64,000 nucleotides of DNA, from NCBI RefSeq assembly GCF_001042675.1, contig NZ_AP012333.1, positions 124,001 through 188,000 on the forward strand, read 5' to 3'. The notes beneath the pieces were generated by a model. The model had not been told where the DNA came from, searched no databases, and was given only the letters and a program-made list of their open reading frames with translations. Shown here in pieces: positions 53,934 to 62,891 of this stretch. The position numbers were made by a program, and so were the translations under genes. The stretch is from Parascardovia denticolens DSM 10105 = JCM 12538 (GTDB lineage: Bacteria > Actinomycetota > Actinomycetes > Actinomycetales > Bifidobacteriaceae). Position 1 is the first letter of the stretch. Each line of letters begins with the position of its first letter.

Positions 53934-56375
53934 ATGTTCGGATTACCGGTGAAGGATAAGGAAGGCAAGAGCGCGCCGGCGGGCGCGGATAGGAGGCGGG
54001 CGCGGCTGGCGCGCCGGCGGGCGGCCACCGCGTCGTCGATGATCTTCCTGGATGGTTTGCGACCGGATGGCGTCGCCTATGTGGGCGACGGCTGGTGGAG
54101 CGTGACCGTGATGATCAGTGACGTGAACTACCAGCTGGCGACGGTGGAGGCTCAGAAGAAGATCCTGAACGGGTGGATGGGCACGTTGAACATGTTCGAC
54201 GAAAACACGCGTATCCAGGTGACGTCCGCGAACCGGGTTCTGGATGGGGCCGGCTTGTCGCGCGGCGTGCGCATGGAGGGGCGGGGCGACCGTTTGGACG
54301 CGTACCGGCGGGCGTTCAACGATCTGGCCGGCGGCCAGTTGAAGGGGTTGGCGTCGAGCACGGTCACTGATAAATATGTCACGATTTCCGTTCAAGAGGC
54401 GGATCAGGACAGGGCGGTGGGCCGTTTGAACCGGCTGGTCGCTTCCCTGCGGTCTCAGCTTGCCGCGATGGGCTGCCAGGCTGACCAGTTGGATAGGACG
54501 GGCCGGCTGCGGGTGTTGCATTCCATGCTGCAGCCTGGGGAGCCGTTCACGTTCAGTGAGGAGGCTTTCGCCCGGGCGCCGAAGGATATGCGGGCAAAAG
54601 ATTTCATCGTGCCATGGGCGATGGATTTCACGGATAAAGACCGGATCAAGCTCTCCAGCATGGATGAGGTGTGGATGTCCCATGTCTGGCTGGATTCGTG
54701 GCCGGCGCAGCTGACGGATACGCTGGTGTCGGATTTGGCGGATATCACCGCCAGTATCGTGGTCACCGTGCATATCCGGCCGTGGGATAGGGCTGATGGC
54801 CTGGAGAGGGTGAAGGCGAAGCAGGCGGGGGTGAAGAGCGAGTATGACCGGAGCGTGCAATCCCTTGCCCGGCAGGGGCTGACTGCGGAGAGCGTGCCGG
54901 ATTCGATTACGGAGCGGGTGGATGAGATGACCAGCCTGCTGGACCAGCTGCGCAGTAGTAATCAGCGGATCCTGGATACTTTGGTGTTAGTGAGTGTGAG
55001 CGCATCAAGCAAAGATGAACTTGATATGGTGATTTCCGAAGTTCAAAGAGTCGCTCGACGGCTTTCCTGCCGGATGAGCGTGACCCGGTACATGATGCCG
55101 GAGGCGTTGAACGCCATGCTGCCTTTGGGCGATAATAGGCTTCCCATGAGGCGTGCGTTGACCACGGACAGCGCGTCGATTCTCATCCCGTTCACCGCTC
55201 AGGAGATCATGGAGCCTCATGGCCTGTTCTATGGGGTGAATGAGAGGAGCGGCAATCCGGTGATCGTGAACCGGGCGGCGCATATGAATTCGAATGGGTT
55301 CATCCTGGGTACGACCGGGTCGGGCAAGTCCCAGTCGGCGAAGGCGGAGATCGCGCAGCGCGTCCTGGATTCGGCGGACCGGGTGGTGATCATCGACCCG
55401 GAGCATGAGTACGTGCAATTAGCGCAAGCTCTTGGAGGCACGGTAGTCACCGTTTCGGCGGATTCCGCCCAGCATATGAATCCTTTGGACATTGATCTTA
55501 TGGGGTCGGATGAGACCGACCCGGTTCGCGCAAAAGTTTCGGTAGTGCTTGATTTACTGGGATCCCTGATGGGAGGGACGACTGGTCTCAGTCAACTTAA
55601 GCGCAGCATGATCGACACGGCGGCCATGAACGTGTACCGTATCGCCCGATCTCAGCTCAATGCGACTGGACGGTATGACCAGCCGACTCTCGTGGATTTG
55701 AAAGAGCAAATTCGTCGCCTGTACGTGCAGGTGGACAACCCATCCCCGGAAGCGGCCGACCTGGTCACCGAACTGGAGATGTTCACCACCGGCTCCTCGT
55801 CGGGTTTCGCCCACCGGACGAACGTGGACCTGACGGGCCAGTTCCTCGTGTTCGACGTGTCCGCCCTGGCCGGTGAGGTGCAGACCTTCGGCATGATGGT
55901 CATCCTGGACCAGATCTGGAGCCTGGTACGCGCCAACCGGGACACCGGGTTGCGCACCTGGCTGTACGTGGACGAGTTCCACCGCTTCTTCCATAACGAG
56001 TATTCGATCCGCAGCTTCCTGGACATCTACAAGCGGGCCCGCAAATACGGGCTGGGGGTCACCGGTATCACGCAGAACATCGACGAGCTCTTGAGCAACG
56101 ATCAGGCGCGGCTCATGCTGTCGAACGCGGACTTCCTGCTGCTGATGAACCAGAAGACGACGGACGCGACCATGCTCCAGGAGCTGCTGGAACTGTCGGA
56201 CGAACAGGTGAGGCTGATGACAAACGCTCGATCGGGTAATGGGCTCTTGAATACGAACGGAGTTTCCTTGGGAGTGGATAATCGGATGGATCAGGGGAAC
56301 CTGCTGGCCCGCCTGTACTCGACCCGGTTCGGTGATAGCCTCCCGGTCCTTCCCACGTCGAGCGTGAAGGAGTAA
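53934..56375 (+). CDS. virB4: VirB4-family type IV secretion ATPase
   Basis: This 813-residue cytoplasmic motor ATPase is essential for conjugative transfer. The N-terminal half is the VirB4 N-domain. The C-terminal half has Walker A GTTGSGKSQSAK (near residue 460), Walker B VDEFHRFF (near 678) and a late QNIDELLSN sensor. It should energise pilus or channel assembly with TraG/VirD4. The start ATG 53934 has AAGGAGG upstream. The coding DNA shows a short lower-GC patch around 55,400-55,700 but no frame break. Confidence 0.93.
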   Translation: MFGLPVKDKEGKSAPAGADRRRARLARRRAATASSMIFLDGLRPDGVAYVGDGWWSVTVMISDVNYQLATVEAQKKILNGWMGTLNMFDENTRIQVTSANRVLDGAGLSRGVRMEGRGDRLDAYRRAFNDLAGGQLKGLASSTVTDKYVTISVQEADQDRAVGRLNRLVASLRSQLAAMGCQADQLDRTGRLRVLHSMLQPGEPFTFSEEAFARAPKDMRAKDFIVPWAMDFTDKDRIKLSSMDEVWMSHVWLDSWPAQLTDTLVSDLADITASIVVTVHIRPWDRADGLERVKAKQAGVKSEYDRSVQSLARQGLTAESVPDSITERVDEMTSLLDQLRSSNQRILDTLVLVSVSASSKDELDMVISEVQRVARRLSCRMSVTRYMMPEALNAMLPLGDNRLPMRRALTTDSASILIPFTAQEIMEPHGLFYGVNERSGNPVIVNRAAHMNSNGFILGTTGSGKSQSAKAEIAQRVLDSADRVVIIDPEHEYVQLAQALGGTVVTVSADSAQHMNPLDIDLMGSDETDPVRAKVSVVLDLLGSLMGGTTGLSQLKRSMIDTAAMNVYRIARSQLNATGRYDQPTLVDLKEQIRRLYVQVDNPSPEAADLVTELEMFTTGSSSGFAHRTNVDLTGQFLVFDVSALAGEVQTFGMMVILDQIWSLVRANRDTGLRTWLYVDEFHRFFHNEYSIRSFLDIYKRARKYGLGVTGITQNIDELLSNDQARLMLSNADFLLLMNQKTTDATMLQELLELSDEQVRLMTNARSGNGLLNTNGVSLGVDNRMDQGNLLARLYSTRFGDSLPVLPTSSVKE

Positions 56376-56380
56376 GCGTC

Positions 56381-58012
56381 ATGCCTGCTTATGAGCCGGG
56401 GGAGCATCTGGCTTCCGATAACCTGTATGTGCAGGCGTCCAGCGCCCGCCAGGCCGCCAAGGTGACCGTGAAAACCGTGAAGACGGCCGCCGCCGGAGCC
56501 GCCACCCCGGTGGGCAAGGCGGCGGGCGGCGTGGCGCATGGGGTGAAAGCCGCCGTCAGGCGGGTACGCCATGGCAAACGCCTGGGGCCGAAGATCACGG
56601 TGAAAGGCCGGTTGCAACGCCGCCTGTACCTGGCCAAACGCGGGTTGAAGGCCGCGCCCAGGAAGGCGGGCAAACGGGTGGCGAAAGCGGTGGGCGGTTC
56701 CCCCGCCGCCTACGCGAAGGGCGTGAACCGCATGTCCGACGCGGCGACGCGGGCGCTGCAGACCTCGGCCGGCGACGAGACCAGCCAGGTCGCCAGCCAG
56801 GCGACCGCCCAGCTGGCGAAGACCCCCGCCCGCGGGGTGAAGACCATCCGCGGCACCATACGCAGCGCGAGGAAGGCTCGTCGGGCGGTGAAAAGGGCGC
56901 GGCTGGCCGTCAAACAGGTCAAATACGCGCGCACCGGCATACAAGCGGTGAAGGCCGTCGGCCAGGTGGTCGGCAGCTCCCTGTCCGCCCTCGGCATGAT
57001 GGTCCTGCCCCTTTTGGCCGGCATCCTGGCCATCGTGGCCATCGCCGGCATGTTCACCAGCCTGATCCCCTCCGGCGCGGCCGCCTGCACGCCGCAGCAG
57101 GTGCAGGCCGCCAGCTTCGGCGCTTCCAGCGGGAAGCTGGAAGGGTTGGCCACCAGCCAGCGGCTTGGAGCGAGTGTCGTGGACTACCGGAAGATGGGGA
57201 TCAGCCCCACCTGGTTCGAGAATGATGCGAGCGGCTACCAGTATGAGCAGTGCACCTGGTGGGTGGCCAACCGGTGGAAGAGCCTCGGCCTTGAGGTGGA
57301 CCATCATATGGGCAACGGGGCGCAATGGGCCGCCTCGGCCAAACGCCTGGGCTACCCGACGGGGACCACCCCCCGGCTGGGGGCGATCGTCAGCATGCAA
57401 GGCGGCGTGCTGGGCGCGTCCCTCGGCCCCTACGGGCATGTGGCGGTCATCGAGCAAATCGACAAGGACGGCAGCGTCTGGGTGAGTGAGTCCGGCACCA
57501 TCCTGTTCGGCCGGTATCACGCGCCGATCCTGAGCAAATACACCAAGAGCCAGCTGGACATGGCCTCCGGACGCTACACGTACATCTACTCCACCCGGGG
57601 CAAGCCCGCCGCCCAGGCGTCCTCCGGAAGCAGCGACTCCTACGATTCCTACGGCTGCCAGGCGGATGATGGCCAGGCGGGCGACACAGGAGCGTCCAGC
57701 AAGGACGCGAAGGCCGCCCAGGCGTACGCGCACGAGCAATGCGTGAAACGGTATGGGTGGGGCGAGACGGACTGGACGGCGCTGGTCAAACTGTGGAACA
57801 AGGAATCCGGCTGGAACTATCGGGCGGTGAACAAGGGCAGTGGCGCGTATGGCATCCCCCAGGCCCTGCCCGGCGGTAAGATGGCCAGTAAGGGGGCCGA
57901 TTGGAAGACCAACCCCCACACGCAGATCGACTGGGGCCTGCAGTACATCCACGACCGGTACGGGTCGCCGTCCGCCGCGTGGAAGCACAGTCAACAAACC
58001 AACTGGTACTAA
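56381..58012 (+). CDS. VirB1-like cell-wall hydrolase: CHAP plus lysozyme-like domains
   Basis: This 543-residue protein has a very basic N-terminal region of about 190 residues (Lys/Arg/Val/Ala-rich) and one membrane segment at about 197-230. A CHAP domain follows, with a Cys near 291 (YEQCTWWVANRW) and His near 352 (GPYGHVAVIEQI). A C-terminal transglycosylase/lysozyme-like domain has the putative catalytic Glu in WNKESGWNY and a GIPQALPGGKMAS segment. It should open the peptidoglycan for the transfer channel in donor or recipient. The start ATG 56381 has GGAG upstream and follows virB4 by five bases. Confidence 0.85.
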   Translation: MPAYEPGEHLASDNLYVQASSARQAAKVTVKTVKTAAAGAATPVGKAAGGVAHGVKAAVRRVRHGKRLGPKITVKGRLQRRLYLAKRGLKAAPRKAGKRVAKAVGGSPAAYAKGVNRMSDAATRALQTSAGDETSQVASQATAQLAKTPARGVKTIRGTIRSARKARRAVKRARLAVKQVKYARTGIQAVKAVGQVVGSSLSALGMMVLPLLAGILAIVAIAGMFTSLIPSGAAACTPQQVQAASFGASSGKLEGLATSQRLGASVVDYRKMGISPTWFENDASGYQYEQCTWWVANRWKSLGLEVDHHMGNGAQWAASAKRLGYPTGTTPRLGAIVSMQGGVLGASLGPYGHVAVIEQIDKDGSVWVSESGTILFGRYHAPILSKYTKSQLDMASGRYTYIYSTRGKPAAQASSGSSDSYDSYGCQADDGQAGDTGASSKDAKAAQAYAHEQCVKRYGWGETDWTALVKLWNKESGWNYRAVNKGSGAYGIPQALPGGKMASKGADWKTNPHTQIDWGLQYIHDRYGSPSAAWKHSQQTNWY

Positions 58013-58027
58013 AGGAAGAAGGCAAAC

Positions 58028-58684
58028 ATGGACAATCAAGGCAAGAAGGACAGCCGGCTCATCCTTTCCGGCATCGTCGGCGTGATCCTCCTGGTGATCA
58101 TCGGAGTGCTGGCGGGAATCCTCATCGGCTCCCGCGCCTCCCGGCCCGCCGCGCAGGCGGCGGCATCCACGACGGTGTCCGCCGCGCCGAAGGAGACGAT
58201 CGATCCCCGGTATCTGTGGCATGGGATGGACATCCGCAAATCCGGCACGGGCGTGTATCCCGGCATGAGCAAGGAACGCGCCTGCCAGCAGGTGGCTACG
58301 GAGGCCGCCTACTGGCTGATCAACGGCACCGAGCCGGATCGGACGAAACAGATCTTCCAACGGTTCTTTTTACGTACCGTGGAGGAAGCCAAGGGTTCAA
58401 CCGCGCATTGGATCGATCACGCCGAACCACCCTACGTGGCCAAGCGGTTCGACTCCTCATCGCTGATCAACCAGGAAGGGCCAACCACGGCATGGTGCGC
58501 CGTCGCGATCGATGGCGGCCAGCACCGCCTGGATGGGCAGACCGTTTCCAGCCAGCAGCCGGAGAAAGGAACCCTCATCATGCAACTGTCTCGCAAGGAT
58601 AAGACCAGCGCGTGGAGCGTAATCAGCTTGTGGTACAACTACGATAATTACGAGTCCGATATCAAGCAGCAAGGAAACGACTAG
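58028..58684 (+). CDS. single-span transfer protein, possibly VirB8/TcpC-like
   Basis: This 218-residue protein has a short basic cytosolic end and one membrane segment (LILSGIVGVILLVIIGVLAGILIG, residues about 11-33). A Ser/Ala linker and a roughly 160-residue extracellular domain of mixed alpha/beta composition (TWHGMDIRK... KEGTLIMQLSRKD) complete it. The plan matches the anchored NTF2-like proteins of type IV secretion (VirB8/TcpC), but no diagnostic motif is visible. The start ATG 58028 has AGGAAG upstream. It shares a base with the start of the next, broken gene. Confidence 0.65.
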   Translation: MDNQGKKDSRLILSGIVGVILLVIIGVLAGILIGSRASRPAAQAAASTTVSAAPKETIDPRYLWHGMDIRKSGTGVYPGMSKERACQQVATEAAYWLINGTEPDRTKQIFQRFFLRTVEEAKGSTAHWIDHAEPPYVAKRFDSSSLINQEGPTTAWCAVAIDGGQHRLDGQTVSSQQPEKGTLIMQLSRKDKTSAWSVISLWYNYDNYESDIKQQGND

Positions 58685-59413
58685 TGGACTCTGACCCTAT
58701 GACGTGCCCCCGGTGCGGCGCCTTGGCCGCTTCCGGGGCTCTTTTCTGCCCGGTCTGCCATGCGCCGCTGGCCGGACAAAAGGACGGGGACCACGACCTG
58801 TCTTGGCAGGATCCCGCGCCAGGCATCCAGGATGACGCCCACGCGCCGGCTGCCGCGGCGGGGGCCGCTTGTGGGCCGGGTCGTCGCCGGCGGCTCCTGC
58901 CGGTAGCCGTCCTGGTGGTCGTCTCCGCCATCCTCCTGCTGGCTGGTGGCGTGTGGTGGGGTTTGCAGTCCGCGCGCGGCGTGTTCGACTCCTATATGGC
59001 GGCCATCGCCTCCGGGGACGTCCGCCAGGCCGACCGGCTGTCCCTCGGCTCGCAGAAGGCGGGTCTGACGGTCGCGCCCGGCCGGCGTATCAGCCGGGTG
59101 GCCGTGTCGATGCGCGGGCGGGACGCGGCCCTGGTCTCCTGGAGTCTGGATGGCCGACGCCAGGAGGCGATTATCCGGGCGAGGAGAGTCGGAGCCGCCT
59201 ACTGGAAGGTCAGCCAGGGACTGGCACGGAAGACCAGGATCAGCGGCATCACAGCCGACGTGACCGTGGAAGGCCACCGGCCTGTTGCCCGTCACCTGCA
59301 CCTACACCTTCCATCAGGGGGATGCGGAAATCACCCGCAGCATCCAGGTCACCGGCTTCGCCAAAGGCGGCTGGAGGGAATCCGATGGCAGGATCCTGAT
59401 CACCTTCCAGTAG
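58684..59413 (+). pseudogene. zinc-ribbon membrane protein gene broken by a frameshift
   Basis: The frame opens at GTG 58684 with a zinc-ribbon (CPRCG ... CPVCH) and a Gly/Ala/Pro linker. A membrane segment (LLPVAVLVVVSAILLLAGG) and an NTF2-like region (YMAAIASGDVRQADRL) follow. At about 59262-59282 the coding sense moves to the +1 frame. The read-on there (LLPVTCTYTFHQGD ... WRESDGRILITFQ) is coherent and ends at TAG 59411, just before a strong terminator. The native frame instead runs through the terminator to 59580. So one base was gained or lost. The intact protein was about 242 residues and probably part of the transfer channel. Confidence 0.75.
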
Positions 59414-59425
59414 CTCCGGGTAGCA

Positions 59426-59459
59426 GGATGCCCCCACCAACAGGTGGGGGCATCCTTTT
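59426..59459 (+). terminator. strong rho-independent terminator of the transfer operon
   Basis: GGATGCCCCCACC pairs perfectly over 13 bp with GGTGGGGGCATCC around AACA, followed by TTTTG. It ends the plus-strand operon in front of the minus-strand Fic gene and may act on both strands. Confidence 0.92.
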
Positions 59460-59488
59460 GTATGGATCGCCTGGTTTTCACAGCCGGT

Positions 59489-60172
59489 TCATCGTGAGCG
59501 TTGGGAGCGTGTGGGGATGGGGTGTCCTTGGCGGTCGAGGCCGCGCAGGCGCGTGTTGTAGGAGGCGAGGAGGTCGATGACCTGCGGGTCGTCGTCCAGG
59601 TACCAGGCGCTTAGTTTCGTGTTGAATTCTTGTTTTTCGGGGTCGGTGACGGGGACGGTGAGGACGTGTGGCTGGTGGCGCATGATGAGCAGGCCGTTGG
59701 CCGCGAGGAGTGCTGTGCGCTTGTTGCCGTCGCCGAAGGGTTGTATTTTCGCCAGCTGGGCGAACAGTCTGGCCGCGTCGAGCAGGTTGCCTGGGCTGCG
59801 GGTGGCGTCCTCCAGCAGTTTCGTGATGGTGTTCTCGTCTGGTATGGGTGGGATGTAGTCGCCTTTCATGGTGTGTACCATGATGTTGGATCTTTTGCGC
59901 AGCGCGCCTGGGTCGAGGGCGGCGGTGCGTGTCATGCTGGCGTTGATGTCTTTCAGGTAGTCGAGGGTGAGCCCGTGGGAGTAGTCATAGTGGAGCATGC
60001 ATCGGGAGGCGGCTTGGAGGTCTTGCAGGAGGGCGAGGTCGCCTCGGGAGCCGATGACGTGGGGGTTGTGGGTGGTGAGGAATTCCTCGGTGGCGATGTA
60101 GGTGGATGCGAGGTTGTCGAATGTGTGTCCCATCGAATAGAGCAATCCGGTTATCTGTTTGGTGGTGAGCAT
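59489..60172 (-). CDS. Fic-family protein with degenerate active-site motif
   Basis: This 227-residue Fic-fold protein has the core motif at about residues 142-155 reading IQPFGDGNKRTALL. Canonical Fic/Doc enzymes have His at the second place (HPFxDGNKR). Here it is Gln144. The helix before it (DAARLFAQLAKIQPF) and the following TALLAANGLLI match. Without the His, AMP or phosphate transfer would be impaired or altered. It may be a toxin homologue, an immunity-like pseudoenzyme or a protein with a different chemistry. It lies between the two converging transfer operons, close to TraG. The start ATG 60172 has AGGAAAGGAAA upstream. Confidence 0.85.
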   Translation of the reverse strand: MLTTKQITGLLYSMGHTFDNLASTYIATEEFLTTHNPHVIGSRGDLALLQDLQAASRCMLHYDYSHGLTLDYLKDINASMTRTAALDPGALRKRSNIMVHTMKGDYIPPIPDENTITKLLEDATRSPGNLLDAARLFAQLAKIQPFGDGNKRTALLAANGLLIMRHQPHVLTVPVTDPEKQEFNTKLSAWYLDDDPQVIDLLASYNTRLRGLDRQGHPIPTRSQRSR

Positions 60173-60271
60173 TTTCCTTTCCTTTCGGCCTCACATGGTT
60201 CAATGACTTGTATCCTACCACTGTCTGCCCATCCGCATGGCGACGGTTCTCCTTCCAGGCGAAGGGGAAGG

Positions 60272-61951
60272 TTAGTCGAGTTTTTTGCTGTGGAAGGGTT
60301 TCAATCCTCGTAGGATGTAGATGCTGGTGGTGTTGTCGAGGCGGCCGAGTTCGTCGGGGGTGAGGAGTTCCCTTTTCTGGCTTGATTGTTGGATGCTGTA
60401 GGAGCCGTTGGTTCCTCGGTTTTCCGTGGTGCTGCGTGTGGTGATTGTTTGGCTGCCGAGGATTTCGCTGTACCATTTGGTGGTGGTCAGGTCGTTGCCT
60501 CCGAGGAAGAGTTTGCTGTCGCAGTTGGCGGCGATGGTCTCCCAGTCGTCCTTGTAGAGGGCTTTGATCTGGCTGATGGTCTGGAGGATGACGCTGACGC
60601 TGATGCCGCGGCTTCGCATGGTGCTGATGAGGGTGGGGAATCCGGGGATTTTGCCGATGTTGGCGAATTCGTCGAGCATGCAGTGCAGGGGGATGGTCAG
60701 GCTTCCGGTGGGGTTGTGGTCGGCGCGGTAGGTGGCCGAGGTGAACAGGCATTGGTAGAAGATGGCGGCCAGGTAGGTGAAGGTCTGGTTGGTGTCGCTG
60801 ATGATGATGTAGATGACGGTGGGCTTGTCCCCTACGGTGTCGAGGCGCATGGTGTCGTCGGAGAGGATGTCCTGGATGCGGTGGGTCATCAGTCCTGCCG
60901 TCTGGTTGGCCAGGGTGGTGATGATGCTTGCCCTGGTCTCGGCGGGGCCTTGGCTGTAGGTGCGGTATTGGGAGCAGGCGAAGGCGAGGCCGTCGAGGGC
61001 TCGGCGGGCTTCCTCGTCGTAGTCCTCTCCGGCTTGGTGGGCGTCGTCGATCCATTCGTTTGTTTCGTTCATGAGGTCGTCGATGGGGCTGGCCTGGTCG
61101 GGGTCGTTTTCCGAGGCGCGCATCCGGCTGAGCATGCTGGTGACGTTGTTGAGGCTGCGGTCGGCTGGTTCGGCGCTGAAGTAGGTGTAGGCGAGCAGGC
61201 TGGTGAGCAGGCTGCGGGCGGCTTTGTCCCAGAAGTCGCCGCTGGTTTTGTTTTTCCCGGTGTTGGTGAGGATGTTGTCGGCCAGGCGCATGATGTCGCC
61301 TTCCGGGTCGTCGGGGTTCATGTAGTCCAGGGGGTTGAAGTGGTCGGAGGAGGCCATGTCGATGAGGTTGAAGGTTTTCACCTGCCATCCGACTTGGCGC
61401 ATCATGGTGGCGGTGCGGGCGCGTATTTCGCCTTTGGGGTCGGTGATGGCCAGGCTGATGGGCGTGTGGTGGCGGGCGAGGTTGGTGAGGTTGGGTAGGA
61501 CGTAGCCTCTGGTTTTGCCGCTTCCGGATGCGCCGGTGACGAGCACGTTGAGGTTGCGGTGGGTTTTGTGCGTGTCCAGGCTGAGCCGTTGCGTGGCTGT
61601 CATGAGCAGGGTTTTGCCGGGGTCCTTGTCCGTGTAGGGGGTCATGTCTTTGGGGTCGGCCCAGGCTGCGGATCCGTGTTCCTCCCCGTCGCGGCGGGTC
61701 TGCCGTCCGGCCCACTGGTACAGGAGGGTGAGCAGGATGAGGGTGGCGGCGATCAGGGCGGCGGTCAGGTCGATGCGGTTGAGGCTGGGCCGGGGGTTCT
61801 TCCAGGCGTCCAGGCTGGCGTTGAGGCTGCGGGCGGGGTCGTGGCTGGCCTGCCAGGTTTGTCTCACCGGCCGGCTGATGATGTCGCCGGCCCAGGCGGC
61901 GATCAGGGGCGGGATGATCCATGCCAGGGGATGTTTTTTGCTGCTTGTCAT
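60272..61951 (-). CDS. traG: TraG/VirD4-family coupling protein
   Basis: This is a 559-residue membrane ATPase linking the relaxosome to the secretion channel. Two N-terminal membrane segments lie at about residues 10-25 and 55-80. Walker A VTGASGSGKTRG falls near residue 141. Walker B lies in MLDEFANIGKIPGF, followed by SQIKALYKDDW. The start is ATG 61951, with AAGGAG before it, overlapping the upstream gene by four bases (ATGA). A longer reading from 62104 has no such site. It belongs to the minus-strand transfer operon. Confidence 0.92.
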   Translation of the reverse strand: MTSSKKHPLAWIIPPLIAAWAGDIISRPVRQTWQASHDPARSLNASLDAWKNPRPSLNRIDLTAALIAATLILLTLLYQWAGRQTRRDGEEHGSAAWADPKDMTPYTDKDPGKTLLMTATQRLSLDTHKTHRNLNVLVTGASGSGKTRGYVLPNLTNLARHHTPISLAITDPKGEIRARTATMMRQVGWQVKTFNLIDMASSDHFNPLDYMNPDDPEGDIMRLADNILTNTGKNKTSGDFWDKAARSLLTSLLAYTYFSAEPADRSLNNVTSMLSRMRASENDPDQASPIDDLMNETNEWIDDAHQAGEDYDEEARRALDGLAFACSQYRTYSQGPAETRASIITTLANQTAGLMTHRIQDILSDDTMRLDTVGDKPTVIYIIISDTNQTFTYLAAIFYQCLFTSATYRADHNPTGSLTIPLHCMLDEFANIGKIPGFPTLISTMRSRGISVSVILQTISQIKALYKDDWETIAANCDSKLFLGGNDLTTTKWYSEILGSQTITTRSTTENRGTNGSYSIQQSSQKRELLTPDELGRLDNTTSIYILRGLKPFHSKKLD

Positions 61952-62412
61952 TGGTTTTCTCCTTGAGTGTCGTCTTCTTCTTCCTGTGTCCATAGGGGCC
62001 TGTCCACCCAGGTGGGGGAGGGTTGGGCGTGGTCTTCCTGCTGCTCGCGCCAGCGGGCGGCGGCCTGTTGTTTGATGTGGTGCATGAGGGCTTGTTTCGT
62101 CCATTTGTCTTGCCCGTCTGGCGGGCGGAATCTTCGTCTGGGGTCCGCCTGCTGTAGGGCTGCCAGGCGGAGGGCGTTGGCCTCCATCCGGCTGGCCTGC
62201 TCGAGGGCGTCGCTCATGGCTTGCTGCTGGGTTTGCTCGTCCACGTCCAGGCTGTCGGGCGGTTCTTCCGTCGGTTGGGCTTGGTTGGGGGTGAGCGTGC
62301 GCCGGGGCGGGCGCGGCCAGGCGTCGCCCGCCTGCTCGTCGTCCTCGTCCTTGCTGGTGGAGCGTGTTGGCCAGGCGGGGTTGGCGTGGCTGGGGGTGAT
62401 GAGGATGCTCAT
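61948..62412 (-). CDS. small charged protein of the transfer operon
   Basis: This 154-residue soluble protein is of unknown function. It is very rich in Gln, Glu, Asp, Pro and Arg, with a likely coiled-coil or helical stretch (QQAMSDALEQASRMEANALRL). It ends in an acidic tail. Stop and start overlaps of four bases with TraG and with the SSB-like gene place it in a tight operon. It may be a relaxosome accessory protein or coupling-protein adaptor, as small charged proteins often precede TraG/VirD4, but I see no motif. Confidence 0.65.
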   Translation of the reverse strand: MSILITPSHANPAWPTRSTSKDEDDEQAGDAWPRPPRRTLTPNQAQPTEEPPDSLDVDEQTQQQAMSDALEQASRMEANALRLAALQQADPRRRFRPPDGQDKWTKQALMHHIKQQAAARWREQQEDHAQPSPTWVDRPLWTQEEEDDTQGENQ

Positions 62413-62756
62413 TGATGGCCGTCCTGTCTGCTGGTGTGGGTGGCCATGTTGAGGATGCGGATCTTCATGTTCTCCTCCCGTCCGTCCAGGCTGGTGGTGG
62501 CGGGCGTGGTGATGACGCCTTTGATGATCACGTCCTGACCGGGTCTCCAGGATTGGCTGGCGACCCAGGCGGCGGTCTTCCGGGTGGCTTTCGCCTCCAC
62601 GTAGATGACCTGGTCCGCCTGGTCTTGCCGGCTGGTGTGGCAGGCGATGGTCAGGTAGTAGACGGCGCCGCCCGCCGTGGGCGTGTATTGGCGTGGCGGG
62701 CCGGTGAGGTTGCCGTCCAGCCAGACGGCGTCCCCCGCGTGCGGTGGGTTGTCCAT
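62409..62756 (-). CDS. small OB-fold-like, SSB-like protein
   Basis: This 115-residue protein has the sequence character of a compact single-strand-DNA-binding or OB-fold protein. Segments such as VYYLTIACHTSRQDQADQV, WRPGQDVIIKGVI and the end NMKIRILNMATHT support this. SSB-like proteins are common in conjugative elements, where they protect incoming single strands. It lacks a long acidic tail. The start ATG 62756 has AAAGGAGA upstream. The stop overlaps the next gene. It heads the minus-strand operon just after the shared 38-bp leader. Confidence 0.65.
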   Translation of the reverse strand: MDNPPHAGDAVWLDGNLTGPPRQYTPTAGGAVYYLTIACHTSRQDQADQVIYVEAKATRKTAAWVASQSWRPGQDVIIKGVITTPATTSLDGREENMKIRILNMATHTSRQDGHQ

Positions 62757-62802
62757 GCTTCTCCTTTCCGGGGCCTGTGTCCGCTTACGTCTTCTATCTT
62801 CG

Positions 62803-62840
62803 CCCCGCGGCGGGCGGGGAGGGGGACATAAAAAGGGCTC
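62803..62840 (-). repeat. inverted-repeat copy 2, 5' leader of the minus-strand transfer operon
   Basis: The reverse complement of this segment matches 52141-52178 at 34 of 38 positions. It lies between a terminator and the first gene of the minus-strand operon, the same position relative to transcription as copy 1. Confidence 0.7.
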
Positions 62841-62878
62841 CGGAAGACGGCCTGGCCGATTGGTCGTCTTCCGGAGCC
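62836..62878 (-). terminator. long bidirectional terminator hairpin
   Basis: GGCTCCGGAAGACG (62836-62849) pairs perfectly over 14 bp with CGTCTTCCGGAGCC (62865-62878). T-runs follow on both strands: TTTCT on plus, TTTTTAT on minus. On the minus strand it would stop transcription coming from the broken gene to the right. Confidence 0.88.
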
Positions 62879-62891
62879 TTTCTCCTGGTGT

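Noticed and set aside
59985-61922. 645-codon frame in another minus-strand phase over traG
   Set aside because: Its product is extremely His/Pro/Arg/Gln-rich, a typical off-frame artefact. The traG frame has Walker motifs and membrane segments.
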